DNA of 18,812 bases from JBGOTP01 sp041476545 (GTDB lineage Bacteria; Acidobacteriota; Vicinamibacteria; Vicinamibacterales; CAVVIG01): contig JBGOTP010000060.1 in the NCBI GenBank assembly GCA_041476545.1, positions 1 to 18,812 of the forward strand, written 5' to 3'. The translations under genes and the position numbers were made by a program. Positions 14,428 through 18,812 of the stretch are shown in pieces; the first letter of the stretch is position 1; every line of letters starts with the position of its first letter. The notes below the pieces were generated by a model, which was given only the letters and a program-made list of their open reading frames with translations, made no database searches and had not been told where the DNA came from.

Positions 14428-15503
14428 GCTTCGGACGTCGCATGCTGCGAGACGTTCAAGAGGACGCCCATGCCCAACAGGTTGATGAGGAGCGACGAAC
14501 CGCCGAAGCTGACAAACGGCAACGGAATGCCTTTCGTCGGTACCAGACCAAGCACCACGCTCATGTTCACGAACGCCTGGACGGCGACCATCGTCGTCAG
14601 TCCCAGCGCGAGGAACGCACCGAATGTGTCCGGCGCGCGCAGGGCGACGCGGAGACCCCGCCACGTAATGAGGCAGAAACAGATCAGGACGATCGTCGCA
14701 CCGACCAGTCCGATCTCTTCGGCAATCACTGCGTAGATGAAATCGGTCTGGGCCTCCGGCAGAAAGAAGAGCTTCTGCACGCCCTTCCCCAGACCGCGCC
14801 CCAACCAGCCGCCCGTGCCGACGGCGATGAAGGACTGGATGATCTGATAGCCGGCACCGAGCGGATCGTCATAGGGATGCAGGAACGCCAGAAACCGTTG
14901 CAGCCGATAACCGCTGAACATGACGAGCAAGCCCATCGCCGGCACCGCGGCGAGACCCACGATGGCCATGACGTATGCGTAGTTGAGGCCGGCCGCGAAC
15001 ACCATGATCCCGGCAACCAGGGCGATCGCCACTGAGGTGCCCAGGTCCGGCTCCAGGAGAATCAGGCCAATCCATCCGAACACGACGACCGCGACCGGGA
15101 GCAGGGCGTAGCCTTCGTTGACGCGTTGGATGCGCCGCTCGAGCAGCGCGGCGATGAAGATGATGGCCGCGAGCTTCGCGGGCTCCGACGGCTGAATGCC
15201 CAGTCCCCCCACCAGGAACCATCGGCTCGCATTGTTGCGCGCCGGCATGAACAGGACCGCCACGAGACCCGTCGTGACCGCACCCACAAGCGACCAGATG
15301 AACGCCGGCTCGCGATAAGTGCGGTAGTCGATCCGCATGACCACGCTGAGGAGGGCGACGCCGAGCGCGGCCCACATCGCCTGTTTGATCAAGTAGTTGT
15401 TCGGGTCGCGGGCCGAGGCGCTGTACACCATCACCACGCTGAGGCAGACGAGCGCCAGGGTGGTCAGAAACAGGATGCGATCGGACTTGAGTTTTCGAGC
15501 CAT
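14424..15503 (-). CDS. ftsW: Septal peptidoglycan glycosyltransferase FtsW (SEDS family)
   Basis: A 359-residue polytopic membrane protein with about ten hydrophobic segments. SEDS proteins polymerise lipid II into glycan strands together with a class B penicillin-binding protein. Visible motifs are ASRWFLVGGLGIQPSEPAK (about 92-110), LEPDLGTS (150-157), and the large periplasmic loop ending in FFLPEAQTDFIYAVIAEE, whose D254 matches the catalytic aspartate of the family, then PFVSFGGSSLL. FtsW rather than RodA is inferred from the position between murD and murG. Start ATG 15503 has only a weak GGCGGGA upstream. Unlike its neighbours it is separated from the preceding gene, murD, by 206 bases. 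Confidence 0.95.
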   Translation of the reverse strand: MARKLKSDRILFLTTLALVCLSVVMVYSASARDPNNYLIKQAMWAALGVALLSVVMRIDYRTYREPAFIWSLVGAVTTGLVAVLFMPARNNASRWFLVGGLGIQPSEPAKLAAIIFIAALLERRIQRVNEGYALLPVAVVVFGWIGLILLEPDLGTSVAIALVAGIMVFAAGLNYAYVMAIVGLAAVPAMGLLVMFSGYRLQRFLAFLHPYDDPLGAGYQIIQSFIAVGTGGWLGRGLGKGVQKLFFLPEAQTDFIYAVIAEEIGLVGATIVLICFCLITWRGLRVALRAPDTFGAFLALGLTTMVAVQAFVNMSVVLGLVPTKGIPLPFVSFGGSSLLINLLGMGVLLNVSQHATSEA

Positions 15504-15526
15504 TCCCGCCTATAAAGCTGAGCCCT

Positions 15527-15542
15527 GCTTGATCCGACAAGC
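15527..15542. other. Short inverted repeat upstream of ftsW
   Basis: GCTTG and CAAGC flank ATCCGA within the ftsW leader (positions approximate to one or two bases), 24-39 bases before the ATG. It adjoins the end of the larger palindrome. It is too short to assign a role. Confidence 0.3.
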
Positions 15543-15670
15543 TGTGAGCGGTCAGCAGTCATCAGTCGGCCTTGGATGAAGGCACCAGCTTCGCAGGCCG
15601 GGGCAGCCTGCGTTCCCAGCAGCCAATCCTTCACCGCGAAGACCGACTGATGACGGCTCGCCGTTCACAG
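15542..15670. repeat. 129-base imperfect palindrome inside the dcw operon
   Basis: The outer arms 15542-15569 and 15643-15670 are 28 bases each and complementary except at four positions. The last 12 bases of the left arm (GTCATCAGTCGG) match perfectly. The interior continues as a patchy palindrome and ends in a hairpin, CGCAGGC (15592-15598) with GCCTGCG (15606-15612). It lies in the murD-ftsW gap, encodes nothing apparent, and looks like an inserted palindromic repeat or a folded leader of ftsW. Confidence 0.65.
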
Positions 15671-15709
15671 TCACCTCGTCTGACACGCATCCGATCCGGA
15701 GATCGAGGC

Positions 15710-17071
15710 TTACACCCCGCTCCCGCGCCCGATGCGCGCGACGGCTTCCTTGAACATCCGTCCCCGCTCGGCGTAATCCCGAAACATGTCGAAGCTCGCG
15801 CACGCGGGTGCGAGCAGAACCACTCCGGCCGGTCGCGCGAGGCCAAAGGCGAGGTCCACTGCTTCCACAAGCGAGGGGGCCTCGTGGACGTCCACGGCTC
15901 CATCCAGCGCCTCCCGCAGGAGCGGCCTCGCCTCGCCGATGGCGACCACGGCCCTGGCCCTGCCCGCCAGCGGCTGGCGAAGCAGCCGCAGGTCCCCGCC
16001 CTTGAAGCGCCCGCCCATGATCGGCACGAGTCCGGAGTCGAAGCTCTCGATCGACCTGCACGCGGCCTCGACATTCGTGGCCTTCGAGTCGTTCACGAAG
16101 CGCACGCCGTCGTGCTCCGCGACGAATTCCATCGCATGTTCCAGTCCGCGGAACGCCTCGACGGCCGCGGTCATCGCGGGCGGTGCCACGCCGGCAATCA
16201 CACCGACGGTGACCGCCGCCATGACGTCATCGACCAGATGCGGCCCGAGCAGATGGATGACGTCGAGCGGTACCAGCCGCTCGCTCCGTTCGCCGCGCCC
16301 GTCCACGATCCAGCCATCTTCGACGCGCGTGCCCGTGACGAGCGGCGTGCGACGCGCGAACAACCGCTTGGCGGCGCGACCGTGACGGGCCATCTCGAGC
16401 ACGTGCGGATCGTCGGCGTTGACGACCGCCCAGTCGACGGCGTCCTGGTTCTCGAAGATGCGGGCCTTGGCGGCCGCATACGCCTCAACGCTGGGGTGGC
16501 GATCGAGGTGATCGGGCGAAAAATTCAACATCACCGCGATCCACGGATGAAACGTCTCGATCTGCTCGAGTTGAAAACTGCTCGTTTCGACAACGTGCAG
16601 CGTCTCCGGCGTGGACCGTCCTACCTGGGCGCTCAGGGGCGAGCCAATGTTGCCGCCAACCGTCACCGGGAAACCGCCGGCTTCGAGCATCCGTCCGGTG
16701 AGTTCCGTGGTGGTCGACTTGCCCTTCGTGCCGGTAATCGCAATCACCCGTCCGCGCAGCCAGCGCGATGCAAGCTCCACCTCGCCGATCACGGGCACGC
16801 CGTGCGCGCGGGCGGCGGCAACGGCCTCCAGCGTGGGCGGGACGCCGGGGCTCAGCACCACGAGATCCGCCGTCGTGAACGTCTCCGTCACGTGACCGCC
16901 CAGTTCGAGTTCGACACCGAGACGCGTCAGCGGTTCGATGTCGGCCACCTCGCGGCTCGCCTCGGACAGGACGACGCGGGCGCCCCGGCGGGCGAGAAGC
17001 TCCGCCGCCGCCTTTCCGCTGCGCGCCGCTCCGGCCACCGTCACCCGTTTACCCTCCACCGAGAACGCCAT
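15710..17071 (-). CDS. murD: UDP-N-acetylmuramoyl-L-alanine--D-glutamate ligase MurD
   Basis: A 453-residue cytoplasmic ligase adding D-glutamate to UDP-MurNAc-L-Ala. The N-terminal uracil-binding Rossmann domain starts VTVAGAARSGKAAAELL (10-26), and LSPGVPP is at 73-79. The ATP loop is ITGTKGKSTTTEL (112-124). NIGSPL, VETSSFQLEQIETF, LNFSPDHLDRH and VNDSKATNVEAA follow in the order of MurD. The ATG at 17071 overlaps the mraY stop as TGATG, a coupling arrangement. The same frame is open upstream across all of mraY, which produces a misleading 844-codon frame; only the part from 17071 is real. Confidence 0.97.
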   Translation of the reverse strand: MAFSVEGKRVTVAGAARSGKAAAELLARRGARVVLSEASREVADIEPLTRLGVELELGGHVTETFTTADLVVLSPGVPPTLEAVAAARAHGVPVIGEVELASRWLRGRVIAITGTKGKSTTTELTGRMLEAGGFPVTVGGNIGSPLSAQVGRSTPETLHVVETSSFQLEQIETFHPWIAVMLNFSPDHLDRHPSVEAYAAAKARIFENQDAVDWAVVNADDPHVLEMARHGRAAKRLFARRTPLVTGTRVEDGWIVDGRGERSERLVPLDVIHLLGPHLVDDVMAAVTVGVIAGVAPPAMTAAVEAFRGLEHAMEFVAEHDGVRFVNDSKATNVEAACRSIESFDSGLVPIMGGRFKGGDLRLLRQPLAGRARAVVAIGEARPLLREALDGAVDVHEAPSLVEAVDLAFGLARPAGVVLLAPACASFDMFRDYAERGRMFKEAVARIGRGSGV

Positions 17072-18177
17072 CAGCGCAACTTCAATGTCGTCAGACTGAA
17101 CAACGCAAAGATGATGGCGACAATGACAAACCGCGTGATGACTTTCGGCTCGCTCCATCCCATCAATTCGAAATGGTGATGAAGCGGAGCCATCTTGAAC
17201 ACGCGCTGGCCCGTGAGCTTGAAGGATGCGACCTGGATGACGACGGACAGCGCCTCGAGCGCGAACACGCCTCCGACGATCACCAGCAGCATTTCCTGTT
17301 TGATCAGAATCGCGACCGTTCCGAGGGCCGCGCCAAGGGCGAGGGACCCCACATCGCCCATGAAGATCTCGGCGGGGTACGAGTTGTACCAGAGGAATCC
17401 GAGCGACGCGCCCACAAGCGATCCGCAGAAGATCGTCAGCTCCGACACCGCCGAGAAGTGCTCGAGCAGCAGATACTGCGCGAACTCCCGGTGTCCGACG
17501 ATGTAGGTGAGCGCGGTGTACGCGGCGGCGGCGATCGCGAAGGTGCTGATGGCGAGACCATCGAGACCATCCGTCAGATTGACGGCGTTCGACCACCAAC
17601 TCAGCAGGATCATCGTGAGCGGGACGTACCACCAGCCGAGATCGGGATTGAAGGCCTTGAAGAACGGGAGACCGAGGCGGGTGCTGTAGAGATTGTGACG
17701 CCGGAGCCAGAGCAGGACGATCCCGACCGCCATCCCGATGAGCAGCTGCAGACCCATCTTGTAGCGTGGCAGGAGGCCGTGATGATCGCGGCGGACAATC
17801 TTCAGGTAGTCGTCCAGAAAGCCGACACCGCCAAACAGGATGGTGGTCACGACGGCGATCCACACGTACTCGTTGGTCAGGTTGGCCCAGAGCAACGTCG
17901 GCACGACCGCCGCGGTCAGAATGAGCAGTCCCCCCATGGTCGGCGTCCCGGCCTTGGGCTGGTGCGACGCGGGACCCTCCTGACGTATCACCTGACCGAC
18001 CTGGAACTCCCGCAACTTGCGGATGAACCATGGACCGAGCACGAGACTGGTCGCGAGCGCCGAGAGGCTCGCCGCCGCCGTGCGGAACGTCACGTACCGC
18101 ATCACGTTGAGAGCGGAGAGCCACTGGTGCTGCGCCGAGAGCGGGTACAGCAGCTGATAGAGCAGGTGATAGAACAT
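17071..18177 (-). CDS. mraY: Phospho-N-acetylmuramoyl-pentapeptide-transferase MraY
   Basis: A 368-residue polytopic enzyme moving phospho-MurNAc-pentapeptide to undecaprenyl phosphate to give lipid I. The N-terminus (FYHLLYQL, then YVTFRTAAASLSALATSL) resembles the Escherichia type. Catalytic and Mg sites are visible: D122-D123 in GFLDDYLK, D203 in NAVNLTDGLDGLA and D275 in EIFMGDVGSLALGA, with the PLHHHFE motif near 331-337. About ten membrane segments are evident. The ATG at 18177 lies 5 bases after the murE stop and no strong ribosome-binding site is seen, so translation probably depends on murE. murF, commonly placed between murE and mraY, is absent here. Confidence 0.97.
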   Translation of the reverse strand: MFYHLLYQLLYPLSAQHQWLSALNVMRYVTFRTAAASLSALATSLVLGPWFIRKLREFQVGQVIRQEGPASHQPKAGTPTMGGLLILTAAVVPTLLWANLTNEYVWIAVVTTILFGGVGFLDDYLKIVRRDHHGLLPRYKMGLQLLIGMAVGIVLLWLRRHNLYSTRLGLPFFKAFNPDLGWWYVPLTMILLSWWSNAVNLTDGLDGLAISTFAIAAAAYTALTYIVGHREFAQYLLLEHFSAVSELTIFCGSLVGASLGFLWYNSYPAEIFMGDVGSLALGAALGTVAILIKQEMLLVIVGGVFALEALSVVIQVASFKLTGQRVFKMAPLHHHFELMGWSEPKVITRFVIVAIIFALFSLTTLKLR

Positions 18178-18182
18178 CGCGC

Positions 18183-18812
18183 TTAGAGCACACTGGCGTT
18201 GCTGCGACGGCGGCTGAGCGCGTCCTGCGCGACCGCCACATCATCGAACGGAAGCGCCTCGCTTCCGATCACCTGATACTTTTCATGGCCCTTCCCGGCG
18301 ATGAGCACGACGTCACCGGGACCCGCAAGGTCGATGGCGGTTGAAATCGCGGTTCGTCGATCGACGATCGACAGGAGCCGCTGTGCACTGTCACGACGCG
18401 TGTCGGCCGTGATGCCACGTCGAATCTCCTCGATGATCCGGTCGGGATCCTCGCTCCGCGGATTGTCAGACGTGATGAGGATGAGATCGCTCAGCCGTCC
18501 CGCCACGGCCCCCATGAGCGGGCGCTTGGTCCGATCGCGGTCGCCGCCGCAGCCGAACACCGTGATCAGCCGGCCCCGGGTCAGCGAACTTGCGGTCTCG
18601 AGCAGATTCCGCAACGCGTCATCGGTATGGGCATAGTCCACGACGACGGTGAAGTCGTCTTTCTGGCTGGACACGACCTGAAAACGACCGGGGACGCCGG
18701 CAAGCGCCGTGACTCCTCGTTCGATGGCGTCGAACGACACGCCGAGCGCCGTCGCCGTCGACACAGCCGCGAGAATGTTGTACACGTTCGCCCGCCCCAC
18801 GAGCGATGAACG
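18183..18812 (-). CDS. murE: UDP-MurNAc-tripeptide synthetase MurE, C-terminal part (truncated by window edge)
   Basis: About 209 codons of the C-terminal half; the start lies beyond the window. LVGRANVYNILAAV marks the end of the central ATPase domain, GVPGRFQVV and VVVDYAHTDDALRNLL begin the last domain, and VFGCGGDRDRTKRPLMG follows. DNPRSEDP is the signature that reads meso-diaminopimelate as the third amino acid, as opposed to lysine. GKGHEKYQ lies close to the C-terminus. The protein joins this residue to UDP-MurNAc-L-Ala-D-Glu. Whether the full protein is a plain MurE or fused at its N-terminus to another Mur ligase cannot be seen here. Confidence 0.95.
   Translation of the reverse strand, partial: RSSLVGRANVYNILAAVSTATALGVSFDAIERGVTALAGVPGRFQVVSSQKDDFTVVVDYAHTDDALRNLLETASSLTRGRLITVFGCGGDRDRTKRPLMGAVAGRLSDLILITSDNPRSEDPDRIIEEIRRGITADTRRDSAQRLLSIVDRRTAISTAIDLAGPGDVVLIAGKGHEKYQVIGSEALPFDDVAVAQDALSRRRSNASVL

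Noticed and set aside
13282..14736. 484-codon open frame on the + strand over murG
   Set aside because: A shadow of murG and the adjoining murC and ftsW ends; no recognisable protein features.
15572..17179. 535-codon open frame antisense to murD
   Set aside because: It is rich in Arg, His and Gly with no motif, and mirrors the strongly supported murD codons.
17072..18244. Apparent fusion of murD with an upstream domain in the same frame
   Set aside because: The extra codons lie over mraY in another frame and look random; the ATG at 17071 gives a normal MurD N-terminus.

Overview
The window is high-GC bacterial chromosome from a diderm (Gram-negative-type) organism. Evidence for this is the meso-diaminopimelate signature in MurE, Sec-type signal peptides on two predicted periplasmic proteins, and an Escherichia-like MraY. 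Gene content and order resemble Acidobacteriota, possibly Vicinamibacteria. That placement is inference from general likeness, not a computed phylogeny.

Left part (1-2040, + strand): the 3' end of the housekeeping sigma factor gene rpoD, a tRNA with anticodon CAU eight bases later, then a repeat-rich spacer ending in a strong intrinsic terminator. Next come a coiled-coil/zinc-ribbon protein and a short RNase HI-like protein. The two are separated by about 295 bases containing a large, nested, self-complementary element. Middle part (2076-6340): a minus-strand group (pgeF, a secreted single-CXXCH protein, a secreted double-VOC protein). acpS diverges from pgeF with only 9 bases between the start codons, and a small SpoVG-like protein follows acpS. 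A minus-strand B12-binding-like/radical SAM protein (6449-8227) converges on that small gene.

Right part (8339-18812, all minus strand): a division and cell-wall (dcw) cluster, transcribed murE(partial)-mraY-murD-ftsW-murG-murC-ftsQ-ftsA-ftsZ. These genes make and ligate UDP-MurNAc peptide precursors (MurE, MurD, MurC), build lipid I and II (MraY, MurG), polymerise glycan (FtsW) and form the divisome scaffold (FtsQ, FtsA, FtsZ). Most junctions overlap or are a few bases apart, so translational coupling is likely. The exceptions are murD-ftsW, where a 129-base imperfect palindrome sits in a 206-base gap, and ftsA-ftsZ, a 109-base leader with duplicated GC-rich motifs. murF is not between murE and mraY, and murB and ddl are not between murC and ftsQ.

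I found no CRISPR array, prophage, transposase or obvious defence locus. The least explained items are the folded element at 1388-1565, the palindrome inside the dcw operon, the pair of secreted proteins of unknown job, and the SpoVG-like protein. Most other long open frames, on either strand, are shadows of high-GC coding sequence.
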